DNA of 64,000 bases, taken from the NCBI RefSeq assembly GCF_024172125.1, contig NZ_JAMZEA010000001.1:248001-312000 (forward strand). The letters run 5' to 3'. Shown piece after piece: positions 15,796 through 25,675 of the stretch. The stretch's first letter is position 1; every line of letters begins with the position of its first letter. The notes below the pieces were generated by a model that worked only from the letters and a program-made list of their open reading frames with translations, did not search any database and was not told the origin of the DNA. This stretch comes from Actinomadura rupiterrae (GTDB lineage: Bacteria > Actinomycetota > Actinomycetes > Streptosporangiales > Streptosporangiaceae). Both the position numbers and the translations under genes were made by a program.

Positions 15796-16269
15796 CTACT
15801 GCCCCGGGTTGCCCGGCTCGGACATCGGCGGGGTCACCGGACGCGGCTTGCCCGGCGGCACAGGACGCGGCTTACCGGGAACGTTCTTGGGCGGAACAGG
15901 CTGCGGCTTGCCCGGATGGCCCGACGGCGGCACGGGAGCAGGCGTCGGACACTTGGGCGGCTGTCCGGGCGCCTTCGGGCGGGATGTCACCTTCGGCTCT
16001 CCCGGGTTCGTGGCCCTGGGCGGAACCGGCTTCGGAACGTGCCCGGGCTTGGTGGGACGCGTCGGCGCCGGCGAAGCGCAGGGCGCCGCGGTGGACGTCG
16101 GCTTCGGGGACGCGCTGGGACGGACCGCGTCGTTCGCGGACACCGTCGCCGTCCGCGACGAACCGTCCGATCCGGTGCCGAGCCAGATCCCAGCGGCGAG
16201 CACACCCGCTCCACCCAGCCCGGCCACGATCGCCGCCGCCGCACGCCGTCCGCCAGCTATGTTGATCAT
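15796..16269 (-). CDS. Membrane-anchored proline-rich exported protein
   Basis: 157 residues. Start ATG 16269 is set by GAGGAG six bases upstream; the longer in-frame extension to 16428 has no such signal and odd composition. A hydrophobic segment (AAAAIVAGLGGAGVLAAGIW) near the N-terminus acts as anchor or signal, followed by an almost uncharged Pro/Lys/Gly tail with GKPRPVPPGKPRPV-type repeats. No enzyme motif. It is the first gene of the sigma-factor operon and may be a cell-envelope sensor or structural spacer; function unknown. Confidence 0.65.
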   Translation of the reverse strand: MINIAGGRRAAAAIVAGLGGAGVLAAGIWLGTGSDGSSRTATVSANDAVRPSASPKPTSTAAPCASPAPTRPTKPGHVPKPVPPRATNPGEPKVTSRPKAPGQPPKCPTPAPVPPSGHPGKPQPVPPKNVPGKPRPVPPGKPRPVTPPMSEPGNPGQ

Positions 16270-17931
16270 GCTGCTCCTCGGGAAAGTCGATCTACACCCC
16301 CTACAACCCCCACCCACCCTCCCCCGGTTGTCACACCCCCCGAGATTTCCCACAAACCCGCTCCCCGCCACCCCTCCGTCCACGAACCCCCTGCACAGCC
16401 ACGTCGATACGCCCCCGTTACGACGCAACCGTCCCGACGCATCCGCTACAACGCTCCACCAGAACGCAGCCGTTCCAACGCCCCCTCACGCACCCACAAC
16501 GCAACGCCCCCGTTCCAACGCACTCCCCGCAACACCAACACGCCTCACCCACTAAGGCCCACCCGCCCAACCCGCTCCCACAAAGCAGCCCCAAGCCCCG
16601 CACACGACGCGACCGCACAACCCACTGACGCAAGGCAACCGCACAACCCACTGGTTCACCACAAACCCGCCCCCCGAACGCACCCGCACAACGCGCACAC
16701 GACGCCGACCTACTGACACAACACGAATCCGCGAGGCACTGCCACAACACGACCGCCCGACACGGACACACAACCCGGACGCGCTACACGGACGCGGGAA
16801 ACGGCCGCGCCAACACGACGCGGACGAGCGACTTCACGCGCTGACATGGCGCGGACACGCGAGACGCAGGCACGACGTGAACGCACAAGGCGAACGCACG
16901 ACGCGCACGCGCGACACGGACGCAGGGCACGGACGCGCTGGCACGACGCAGACGCGCGACACAGAGGAGCTGGCACCACGCAGCGCGCGAGACGCTGGCA
17001 CAGTGCACAGGCGCAGTGCGCAGGCGCCACACGAACGCGCGACATGGCGCGGACGCGCGAGGCGCTGCCACGGCGCGCGAGCGGGACGCCGACACGGCGC
17101 GAACGCGCGAGGCGTACGCATGACGCGCAGGCGCCACAAGGACGCACGACGCGGACGGGCTGACTCACCACGGGCACGCGGCTGAACACGCTGACATGGC
17201 ACGGACGCGCAAGATGCTGGTACGACGCGCACGCACGATGCGGACGCATGACATGGACGGGCTGGCACGATGCGAACGCGCGAGACGCTGGCAACGTGCA
17301 CAGGCACAACACGCAGGCACGGTGCGCAGGGGCCACAAGGACGCGCGACACGACACGAACGCGCGAGGCCTGGCACGGCGCGGTGCCGCGAGACGCTGAC
17401 ACGACGCGCAGGCACCACACGAACGCACGACGCGGACGGGCTGGCACAACACGGGCGCCCGGCTGGACGCGCTGACATGGCACGCACGCGCGAGGCGCTG
17501 ACACGACGTGGACGCACGATGCGCTAGCACGACACCGACGCACAACGCAGACGCGCGACACGGACGCGCTGACATGGCACGCACGCGCGAGACGCTGGCG
17601 CGGCGCGCGGGCACAACGCGCAGACGCCACACACAGACGCGCTGGCACGGCGCGAGCGCGGGGCTGGCATGGCGCGCAGGCGCGATGCGTAAGCGACGCG
17701 GACGGGCGAGCGCGCGTGGCGCTGGTACGAGGAGGCGGGCGCGCGACACGGGCGGGCTGGCGCGGCGCGAGCGCGCGTGGCGGTGGTACGCGGTGGATGC
17801 GCTGGGCGGGGGCGTGAGGGGGCGCGCTAGGTGTGTTGCGGGGTGGTGGTGCTGGGCGGGCGTCCCGGGGGGAGGTGGCCTTTGGGAGCGGCCTCGGGGG
17901 GTCGGTGGGGGTGGGGTGAGCGGCGGTGGGG
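16270..17931. repeat. 1.6-kb gene-free tract of strand-biased degenerate repeats
   Basis: No credible gene. 16290-16790 is A/C-rich and T-poor on the plus strand (CACAACCCACTG occurs twice near 16620-16655). About 16790-17780 is a decayed array built from GACGCGCGA, GCTGGCAC and GCGCAGGC-like words. GCTGACATGGC recurs in the same orientation at 16840, 17190, 17471 and 17568, and ACGCACGACGCGGACGGG at 17142 and 17423 (281 bp apart). 17780-17931 turns G-rich. Long minus-strand ORFs here are repeat artefacts (Cys/Arg/Val/Ala-only). Separates the SigE operon from rdgB. Confidence 0.75.
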
Positions 17932-18540
17932 TCAGGCGGAGAGGGCTCGGGGGAGGATTTCGGCTAGGGCTCGGAAGGCGCGTCCGCGGTGGCTGATGGC
18001 GTCCTTCTCCTCGGGGGAGAGTTCGGCGCTGGTGCGGGTCTCGCCGTCCGGGAGGAAGATCGGGTCGTAGCCGAAGCCGCCCGTGCCGCGGGGTTCGCGG
18101 ATGATGGTGCCGTGCATGCGGCCGTCCACGACGTGCTCGGCGTGGCCTGGGACGACGAGGGCGGCGGCGCAGAAGAAGTGGGCGGCGCGCGCGCCGTCCT
18201 CGACATCGGAGAGCTGGTCGAGGACGAGGTCGAGGTTGGCGCGGTCCTTGTCGCCGGTCTTCTCGCCGAACCGTCCGGACCAGCGGGCGGACAGCACGCC
18301 GGGCATGCCGTTCAGCGCGTCCACGCAGAGGCCCGAGTCGTCCGAGACGGCGGGCAGTCCGGTGTGCGCGGCGATCGCGCGGGCCTTGAGCAGCGCGTTG
18401 CCCGCGAAGGTCAGCTCGGTCTCGGGCACCTCGGGCGCGTCCGGGAACAGGTCCAGCCCGATCACGTCGATCCCGTCCAGGATCCGCCGCAGCTCGTCGA
18501 TCTTGCCCTGGTTGCGGGTGGCGAGGACGACCCGGCTCAT
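17932..18540 (-). CDS. rdgB: Non-canonical purine NTP pyrophosphatase (XTP/dITP diphosphatase)
   Basis: 202 residues. Ham1/RdgB family enzyme that hydrolyses dITP, XTP and ITP to monophosphates and keeps deaminated purines out of DNA and RNA. Starts [21 protein letters not shown], with the family's TxNxxK nucleotide motif, then [20 protein letters not shown] and [12 protein letters not shown]. It overlaps the rph stop by four bases (ATGA), the standard actinobacterial rph-rdgB pair. Ends next to a long repeat tract. Confidence 0.95.
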   Translation of the reverse strand: MSRVVLATRNQGKIDELRRILDGIDVIGLDLFPDAPEVPETELTFAGNALLKARAIAAHTGLPAVSDDSGLCVDALNGMPGVLSARWSGRFGEKTGDKDRANLDLVLDQLSDVEDGARAAHFFCAAALVVPGHAEHVVDGRMHGTIIREPRGTGGFGYDPIFLPDGETRTSAELSPEEKDAISHRGRAFRALAEILPRALSA

Positions 18541-19256
18541 CGTCCGAGCGCCTCGGCCTGGAGCCGGGTCAGCTCGGCGCAGCCGCCGGCGGCGAGGTCG
18601 AGCAGGGCGTCCAGCTCGCCGCGGTCGAACGGCGCGCCCTCGGCGGTGCCCTGCACCTCGACGAACCGCCCGTCGCCGGTGCAGACGACGTTCATGTCGG
18701 TCTCGGCCCGGACGTCCTCGGTGTATTCGAGGTCGAGCCGCGCCTCCCCGTCGATCACGCCGACGCTGACCGCCGCCACGGACGTGACCAGCGGGTCGCC
18801 CTTGAGCAGCCCGCGCTCACGCATCCACGAGACGGCGTCGGCCAGCGCCACGTACGCGCCGGTGATCGCGGCCGTCCGGGTGCCGCCGTCCGCCTGCAGG
18901 ACGTCGCAGTCGAGCTGGACGGTGTTCTCGCCGAGCGCCTTGAAGTCGATGCAGGCCCGGATGGACCGTCCGATCAGCCGCGAGATCTCCTGCGTCCGCC
19001 CGCCGAGCCGTCCCTTGACCGACTCGCGGTCGCTCCGCGTGTGCGTGGCGCGCGGCAGCATCGCGTACTCCGCGGTCACCCAGCCGAGCCCGCTGTCCCG
19101 CCGCCACCGTGGCACCGAGTCCTGGACGGACGCGGCGCACAGCACCCGTGTCGCGCCGAACTCGACCAGCACCGACCCCTCGGCATGATCGAGCCAGTCA
19201 CGCTGGATGCGAACGTTTCGGAGCTGATCTGCCGCGCGATCGTCAGGACGTGCCAT
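18537..19256 (-). CDS. rph: Ribonuclease PH
   Basis: 239 residues. Phosphate-dependent 3'-to-5' exoribonuclease trimming tRNA 3' ends; hexameric RNase PH fold. ATG 19256 gives the canonical start [17 protein letters not shown]; upstream in-frame codons to 19391 lie in intergenic sequence. Visible are [33 protein letters not shown] and [17 protein letters not shown]. It is coupled to rdgB downstream. The gene-free region upstream must hold its promoter. Confidence 0.95.
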   Translation of the reverse strand: MARPDDRAADQLRNVRIQRDWLDHAEGSVLVEFGATRVLCAASVQDSVPRWRRDSGLGWVTAEYAMLPRATHTRSDRESVKGRLGGRTQEISRLIGRSIRACIDFKALGENTVQLDCDVLQADGGTRTAAITGAYVALADAVSWMRERGLLKGDPLVTSVAAVSVGVIDGEARLDLEYTEDVRAETDMNVVCTGDGRFVEVQGTAEGAPFDRGELDALLDLAAGGCAELTRLQAEALGR

Positions 19257-20234
19257 GCCCACCACCCTAGTGCCCTGCCTCACTCCCCAAGCCCCGTCCC
19301 AGCCATGCCAGGGCGACGCCTTCTGTACTGCCTCGAACCTAGCTCGCCCTTCATCTCGCAAATTGCCCGCCATGGACGGAAAGGGCGCCAACTACCCAAC
19401 GCCAACCAGCACATTCCGCAGCGGACGGGCGCCCGAGCAGTCGCATTCCTCATTTGCTCTCCTGTGTCTTTCAGGGCCAGGCCTCGCCGCCACCCCCAGG
19501 CGCCCGAGCCGCCGCCAAGCAGCACTGACAGGGGGACGGATGGCAGCGCAGGGCATTCGAGAAGACGCATTGGCGAAACCACGAACGGCGATAGGCGCGC
19601 GCCCGTGCGAACGGACGAGTACGGACCGAGGCGTCTCTAGGACGCGTCCAGGCTCAGGCCTTGCGCAAGACGCAGTAACGGCATGTCCAATGTCCCGTGC
19701 CGACACAGGAGGCCCTGATGAGCCGAGAGGAGCGCGGCTGGCGGACGTTACCGCGCACGGAAGCTTTCGGGGCGCTGAGGTGGCGCGCCCAGGGAGGCGC
19801 GTTGCGTCTTGGCTCGATGGGACGGGGCTGGCGGTTGGCGGACGTGACCGCGCGCGCAACTTTCTGGGGGGCGCAGGGGTGGCGCCCCCGAGGAAGTGCG
19901 TCAGCGTCAAGGGCCCGGTGGGGCAGAGATGGCCCCGCATATGACCGGTGGACGTGACCGCGCGCGGGAGCATTTGAGGGCGCAGGGGTGGCGCCCCGGG
20001 AGGTGACTTGGCGCCCGCGGAGGCGCCTTGGCTGCCGGGGATGTGCCTTGGTGTTAGGCGAGGTGTCAGGGCGTTAGGGGCCCGGTCGGGCGGGGGTCCA
20101 GGCGACGGTGGTCCTGGTGGCGCGCGGAAGCTTCTCGCGGGGCGCAGGGATGGTGCGCCTGGGGTGGGGCGGTGGCGTTTTGGGCCGGTGGGGCGGGACG
20201 GGTGCAGGCGGCTGGTGGGCGTCAGGGGGTTGGG
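19257..20234. other. Gene-free interval with four degenerate repeats
   Basis: No credible gene in 978 bp between rph (starting at 19256, -) and the end of the MBL gene (-). 19741-20166 carries about four diverged copies of a ~100-150 bp element with core GGACGTGACCGCGCGCG ... GGGGCGCAGGGGTGGCGCC, beginning near 19741, 19839, 19950 and 20102. Spacing grows and sequence decays. The part nearest rph (19257-19400) presumably contains its promoter, but no clear -10/-35 could be chosen. Confidence 0.6.
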
Positions 20235-20990
20235 TTAGACGTCGTAGGTGGCGCCTACGTGGGCTAGTTCGATCGGGCCGCCGAAGCCGCTGCCTTTGGC
20301 TTCTACGAGGGAGCGGTCGGCGTCGTTCCAGGGGACGAGGTGGGTGAGGACGAGGCGGTCGACGCCGGCGCGGGTGGCGTGCTCGCCGGCTTCGCGGGCG
20401 GTGAGGTGGAGGTCCGGGGGGAGGTTCGGGCCGTCCAGGAAGGAGGCTTCGCAGAGGAAGAGGTCGGCGTCGCGGGCGATGTCCACGAGGGCGGACGACT
20501 CGCCGGTGTCGCCGGAGTAGGCGAGGACGCGTCCGCCTGCCTCGATGCGGAAGGCGTAGGCCTCGACCGGGTGCGGGGTCTGGACGGCGGAGACGGTGAA
20601 GGGGCCGATCTCCCATGGACTGGCGGGAAGCGGGAGGAAGCGGAAGGCCTCGTCCATTCCGTCGTCCGTGGGCAGGCCGTAGGCGCGGGACATCTGCGGG
20701 CCGGTATCGGCGGGGCCGTAAACCGGGATGCGGGGGGCGCGGCCGTCCGGGCAGTAGTTGCGGGCCACGTAGAAGCCGCACATGTCCATGCAGTGGTCGG
20801 GATGCAGGTGGGAGAGCAGCACCGCGTCTATCTCGTACGGCGAGTGGAACCGCTGCAGGACGCCGAGGGCGCCGCTGCCGAGCTCCAGCAGCATCGCGAA
20901 CCCGTCCGCCTCGACCAGGTAACAGGACGCCGGGCTGTCCGGCCCCGGAAAGCTGCCCGAGCAGCCGATCACAGTGACCCGCACGCTCAC
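20235..20990 (-). CDS. MBL-fold metallohydrolase (RNase Z-like; Rv1339-type cyclic nucleotide phosphodiesterase)
   Basis: 251 residues. Metallo-beta-lactamase fold with the metal motif HLHPDHCMD and later YSGDTGE, LFLCEASF and a C-terminal His in LVLTHLVPW. The start MSVRVTVIGCSGSFPGPDSPAS is typical of the actinobacterial protein encoded between murI and rph. Established knowledge: the M. tuberculosis member (Rv1339) has atypical cAMP phosphodiesterase activity; activity here is inferred from family and position. 45 bp downstream of murI, same strand. Confidence 0.88.
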   Translation of the reverse strand: MSVRVTVIGCSGSFPGPDSPASCYLVEADGFAMLLELGSGALGVLQRFHSPYEIDAVLLSHLHPDHCMDMCGFYVARNYCPDGRAPRIPVYGPADTGPQMSRAYGLPTDDGMDEAFRFLPLPASPWEIGPFTVSAVQTPHPVEAYAFRIEAGGRVLAYSGDTGESSALVDIARDADLFLCEASFLDGPNLPPDLHLTAREAGEHATRAGVDRLVLTHLVPWNDADRSLVEAKGSGFGGPIELAHVGATYDV

Positions 20991-21035
20991 TCCTCCTTGT
21001 GTCTTCCCGAGGAATCCGTACCCCTCCAGGGGCGG

Positions 21036-21857
21036 TCAGTTGGTCAGGGCGTCCACGACCCCGGCGCGGACGGTCTCCACGGCGCCGATCTCCGGCCCGA
21101 GGAAGCGGCGGCCCAGCGCCGCGAACACGTCCGGATCGCCGGTGGCCCGGAACCGGTGTTCCGGGGGCCCGGCGGTTTCCGGACGGGCGAGTCCCCGATC
21201 GTGCAGCACGCGGTACACGTCCTTGGCGGTCTCGTCGGCACTTGAGACCAGTGTGACCCCGTCTCCGACCACATACGAGACGACCCCGGCAAGCAATGGG
21301 TAATGGGTGCAACCCAGGATGAGGGAGTCGCATCCCGCATCCATGATGGGACGCAGGTACTCGCGGGCGACTTCGAGCACCTCGTCGCCCATCGTCACCC
21401 CGGACTCCACCAGCGGGACGAACCGGGGGCACGCGGCGGAGACGAGGTCGATGTGCGGGGCGGCGGCGAACGCGTCCTCGTAGGCGCGGCTGGTGACGGT
21501 CGCGCGGGTGGCGATCAGGCCGACGCGTCCGGTGCGGGTGGCGGCCGCGGCGCGCCGCACCGCCGGGCGGATGACCTCGACGACCGGGACGTCGTACCGC
21601 TCACGGGCGTCCGCCAGCATCGCGGCGGACGCGCTGTTGCACGCGATCACCAGGGCCTTGACGCCCTCGTCCACCAGCCGGTCGAGCATCTCCAGCGCGA
21701 ACGCGCGGACCTCGGCGACCGAGCGCTCGCCGTACGGCTGGCGCGCCGAGTCCCCGAGGTAGAGGACCGGCTCGTTCGGCAACTGGTCCAGGATGGCCCG
21801 GGCCACCGTGAGCCCGCCGAACCCGCTGTCGAAGATCCCGATCGGCGCGTCTGACAT
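21036..21857 (-). CDS. murI: Glutamate racemase
   Basis: 273 residues. Makes D-glutamate for peptidoglycan by a two-cysteine mechanism. [17 protein letters not shown] at the N-terminus, first catalytic Cys in IACNSASA and second in LGCTHYPLL are intact. ATG 21857 is chosen over a TTG three codons upstream. Position between the MBL gene and (after a thioesterase insertion) cysM matches the conserved actinobacterial order. A set of palindromes at 21957-22060 sits upstream of its start. Confidence 0.95.
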   Translation of the reverse strand: MSDAPIGIFDSGFGGLTVARAILDQLPNEPVLYLGDSARQPYGERSVAEVRAFALEMLDRLVDEGVKALVIACNSASAAMLADARERYDVPVVEVIRPAVRRAAAATRTGRVGLIATRATVTSRAYEDAFAAAPHIDLVSAACPRFVPLVESGVTMGDEVLEVAREYLRPIMDAGCDSLILGCTHYPLLAGVVSYVVGDGVTLVSSADETAKDVYRVLHDRGLARPETAGPPEHRFRATGDPDVFAALGRRFLGPEIGAVETVRAGVVDALTN

Positions 21858-21956
21858 GGTCCCCAAGGCTAGGCGCTCCCGGCCGTAACTCGGCCGTCAT
21901 GCGGCCGACATCACAACGTCCGCCACGTCACACTCCCCTGCCCGCCGCCGCGGGTC

Positions 21957-22060
21957 AGTGAACACTCACCAACCAGGAGTGAGTGTTCACTAACCCGCAG
22001 GCGGGACGAGCATGAGTGCGTAAGCGTTCACTCACCAAAAGTAAACGCTCACTCACCCCG
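21957..22060. promoter_or_regulatory. Cluster of palindromic operator-like sites
   Basis: AGTGAACACTCAC (21957-21969) and GTGAGTGTTCACT (21979-21991) form a perfect 13-bp inverted repeat with a 9-nt spacer. Further GTTCACTCACC and CGCTCACTCACC words follow to 22060, including an AGCGTT/AACGCT pair. The GTGA/TCAC symmetry resembles TetR-family operators. Sites lie ~100 bp upstream of murI and downstream of the thioesterase stop, so they could control murI; a terminator role for the thioesterase is the alternative. Confidence 0.5.
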
Positions 22061-22073
22061 TCCTTGGGCCAGC

Positions 22074-22114
22074 TCAGGCGCGGGCCGGTGCGGGTCAGGC
22101 GCGGCCGGTGCGGG
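22074..22114 (-). repeat. 20-21 bp tandem duplication at the thioesterase stop codon
   Basis: Units 22074-22094 and 22095-22114 (TCAGGCGCGGCCGGTGCGGG; the outer copy has one extra G). Each starts with the reverse complement of TGA, so the last codons and stop of the minus-strand gene are duplicated just beyond its end. Confidence 0.85.
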
Positions 22115-22919
22115 CTAGCTGGCGGGACTGGGCGACGAGGCGTCCGGCGGAGTCCCAGATCTCGACCTCCTCGTCGAACCAGCCGCCCGCGGAGAGCCGT
22201 CCGGATCCGAGGACGGCCAGCCAGCCCGGCGCCGGGACGGCCCGCAGGTGCCAGGTGAGCTCGACCGTCGGCGACCAGCCCTTCGCGTCCACGTTGAGGG
22301 CGACGGGCGGGAGGGCGTCCACGGCGAGCGCCATCGAGTAGGCGTCGGGCTCGTACCCGCAGTGGAGCCGGAACCACGCGCGCGCTTCGAGGCGTCCGCT
22401 GGGACGTCCGTCCAGCCAGCCCATCGTGGACGGATCGAACCGCATGTCCACGCGGTCGGCGAAGCCGCGGTCCTTGCCCTCCAGGCCCTCCTTGGGACCG
22501 GCGGGCTTGGGCGCTGCGTCCATCCCGAGGCAGGCCTCGACGGGCGGCAGCGCCGGGACGGGTTGGTCGCCCGTCCAGACGGGCTCGGTGTCGGGGTCGA
22601 GCGTGGCGGTGGTGATCAGGGCGTCCACCACCGGCGCGTCGTTCTGGACGAGCGTGAGGCGGGACATCTCGGTCGTCCGCCCGCTCTTGCGACGTTCCAC
22701 AACGATCTCGGCCGCCCCCGGCTTCGCCACGCGCAGGAAGGACGCCGCGGTCGACACCGGGTGCTCATGTGCGGAGTGCTCGACGGCGGCCCGTCCGAGC
22801 AGGGCCATCAGGTACCCGCCGTTCAGTGCCTGGGCGAACCCGAACCCGCCGTCCATATCGACGCGGTACCGGTCCTCGCCGATCCGCTCGACCGTCGTCG
22901 CGTCCCCGAACCTGCTCAT
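22095..22919 (-). CDS. Acyl-CoA thioesterase family protein (double hotdog, TesB-like)
   Basis: 274 residues. N-terminal hotdog domain (GGFGFAQALNGGYLMALLGR; TTEMSRLTLVQNDAPVVDAL) and a second one (SPTVELTWHLRAVPAPGWL; GGWFDEEVEIWDSAGRLVAQSRQLA), the layout of actinobacterial thioesterase-family proteins. It should hydrolyse acyl-CoA thioesters in the cytoplasm; chain length unknown. It stands where a rhomboid-type gene is found in the M. tuberculosis order, so it looks like an insertion in the conserved block. Its terminal codons are tandemly duplicated. Confidence 0.85.
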   Translation of the reverse strand: MSRFGDATTVERIGEDRYRVDMDGGFGFAQALNGGYLMALLGRAAVEHSAHEHPVSTAASFLRVAKPGAAEIVVERRKSGRTTEMSRLTLVQNDAPVVDALITTATLDPDTEPVWTGDQPVPALPPVEACLGMDAAPKPAGPKEGLEGKDRGFADRVDMRFDPSTMGWLDGRPSGRLEARAWFRLHCGYEPDAYSMALAVDALPPVALNVDAKGWSPTVELTWHLRAVPAPGWLAVLGSGRLSAGGWFDEEVEIWDSAGRLVAQSRQLARTGRA

Positions 22920-23722
22920 CCGCGTCCTCCCGGGGGCTTTCTAGAACCACATTCGAGAACGAGCGTACCGACCCCCGCCAACGCCCGCGCCCCCACTCCC
23001 GCGACTTCCGATCCACCCGGTTCCTTGCCTCGGCACCGGCTCGCGGCCCGTCCGCTCTGGAGACCTTCGTTCCGGGACGTTTCCCGCCCTCGTCCAGTTC
23101 GTCCTTCCTGGGCGCCACCAGTTATCCGGTACTGCCACAGGGCCGCGCCTGGCCCGTCCACCCGGCGTTTGTCTCTGCCTTCCGCCACCACACCCCCCAC
23201 ATGACGATGTCCGCCCTCTACGTCCCTGCAAGCTTCGCTGAACGCGCCGTCCTCAACGCCCGACGTGACACAGCTGTGAGCTGGAATCTCAGCTCCCACC
23301 AGCGGCTTCACCCCCAATGCCCCGCAACATCCGGACATGAGCGCCACCCCACACCCGCACCGCCCCACCCGCCAACGCGCCCTCCCGTCCCTCATCACCA
23401 CCTGCGAGCCGCCCGGGGATTAGGCCAGGTGCTTTGGAGGAGTCGAGCCGGGGCTAGGGGCAGGGGCTCGGAGGGCTGAGGAGCCGGGGTTGGGACAGGG
23501 TGGTTCCGGGGTGGCCGAGCCACCCGAACCACCCGGGGGTTAGGCCGGGTGGTTCGGGTGGGTTGAGCCGGGGTCGGGCTCGGAGGGCTGAGGCGGCCGG
23601 GGGCTGGGCTCAGGCTGCTCGGGGCCGAGTCACTCGGGGTGGGCCCTTGTGAGTTGGGGTTGCTGGAATACCTGGGTTAGGCGCGGGCGGCTTTGGGGCC
23701 GGACCAGTCTGGGTTGGGCGGG
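22920..23722. other. Gene-free, repeat-rich interval with a strong hairpin
   Basis: No credible gene. A perfect 17-bp inverted repeat occupies 23520-23536 and 23545-23561 (CCACCCGAACCACCCGG and its complement, 8-nt loop) and could terminate cysM. An 18-bp direct repeat GGGCTCGGAGGGCTGAGG lies at 23464-23481 and 23576-23593. The word GGGTTAGGC, which carries the reversed stop of cysM, recurs at 23537, 23674 and 23720. GAGCTG/CAGCTC pairs form a small hairpin near 23280. Confidence 0.6.
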
Positions 23723-24963
<1,241 letters not shown>

Positions 24964-25032
24964 CGCGAAAGTCTCCTTGTGTCGTGCTGGGCGAACCCCG
25001 TCCACGGCATGACAGCGGGACGGGGCGCGGGG

Positions 25033-25170
25033 TTATTCCTGGCGGAGGCGCGAGGGCGGACAGTCGTAGACGACCTCGGCGCGGGAGTGCCCGAACAGAT
25101 AGCTCTGCACCGGGGCCACCGTGCCGCGACACCCGCTCCGGGGCCCGCTCGTCGTCCACATGGCGCTCAT
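25033..25170 (-). CDS. 45-residue small protein coupled between mec and cysO
   Basis: ATG 25170 overlaps the mec stop (ATGA), the arrangement of a translationally coupled gene, and the ORF runs 45 codons to TAA 25033. The peptide starts MSAMWTTSGPRSGCRGTVAP and contains FGHSRAEVVYDCPPSRLR; two cysteines, basic C-terminus, no membrane segment. It resembles no family I recognise. It sits inside the cysteine-biosynthesis operon, so a regulatory leader peptide or accessory protein for CysO/CysM is possible. Its reality rests on the overlap and lack of other content in the 203-bp gap. Confidence 0.5.
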   Translation of the reverse strand: MSAMWTTSGPRSGCRGTVAPVQSYLFGHSRAEVVYDCPPSRLRQE

Positions 25171-25592
25171 TTTACCTGGGAGTAGCTCTCGACCACGGCG
25201 ACCTCTTCCTCGGTCACCTCTCCGTCGACGATCCGGTACGACCGGAACTCCACCTCGTCGGCCTCCCGCGTGGAGACCAGGACGTAGTGGGCGTTCGGCT
25301 CGGACGCGTAGGAGATGTCGGTGCGCGAGGGGTACGCCTCGGTGGCGGTGTGCGAGTGGTAGATCACGACGGGCTCCTCGTCCCGGTCGTCCATCTCGCG
25401 CCACACCTTGAGCTGCTCCATCGAGTCGAAGCGGTAGAACGTCGGGGACCGCTCGGCGTTGTCCATGGCGACGAACCTGGCGGGACGGTCCGAACCGACC
25501 GGTCCGGCGATCACGCCGCACGCCTCGTCCGGGTGGTCCGCGCGCGCATGCGCGACGATCTTGTCAACCAGGGCACGCTCGATCGTCAGCAT
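25167..25592 (-). CDS. mec: Mec-type M67 (JAMM) metallopeptidase
   Basis: 141 residues. Zinc peptidase that frees cysteine from the CysO-cysteine adduct. JAMM motif: Glu in HPDEACGVIAG, then YHSHTATEAYPSRTD (HxH with the distal Asp). It starts MLTIERALVDKIVAHAR. First gene of the sulfur operon on this strand, followed by a coupled 45-codon ORF, cysO and cysM. The MEDS genes 84 bp upstream on the same strand interrupt its usual linkage to the DUF2017/clpS genes. Confidence 0.93.
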   Translation of the reverse strand: MLTIERALVDKIVAHARADHPDEACGVIAGPVGSDRPARFVAMDNAERSPTFYRFDSMEQLKVWREMDDRDEEPVVIYHSHTATEAYPSRTDISYASEPNAHYVLVSTREADEVEFRSYRIVDGEVTEEEVAVVESYSQVK

Positions 25593-25675
25593 GCGCCGAA
25601 GGCTACCCGGCGCCCCGGCCCGGCCCCAGCCCCGCCCCGGGCCTGCGGACGGGCGTGGCCAAGCTCACTTCCGCG

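Noticed and set aside
16710..17648. 312-codon minus-strand ORF in the repeat tract
   Set aside because: Made almost only of Arg, Val, Ala, Cys and Ser from degenerate DNA repeats; overlapping ORFs in other frames look equally 'good'.
19392..19973. 193-codon minus-strand ORF between MBL and rph genes
   Set aside because: Its apparent internal repeats come from the degenerate DNA repeats; no ribosome binding site or domain.
22916..23401. 161-codon minus-strand ORF upstream of the thioesterase
   Set aside because: No domain or start signal; the region is repeat-rich intergenic sequence.
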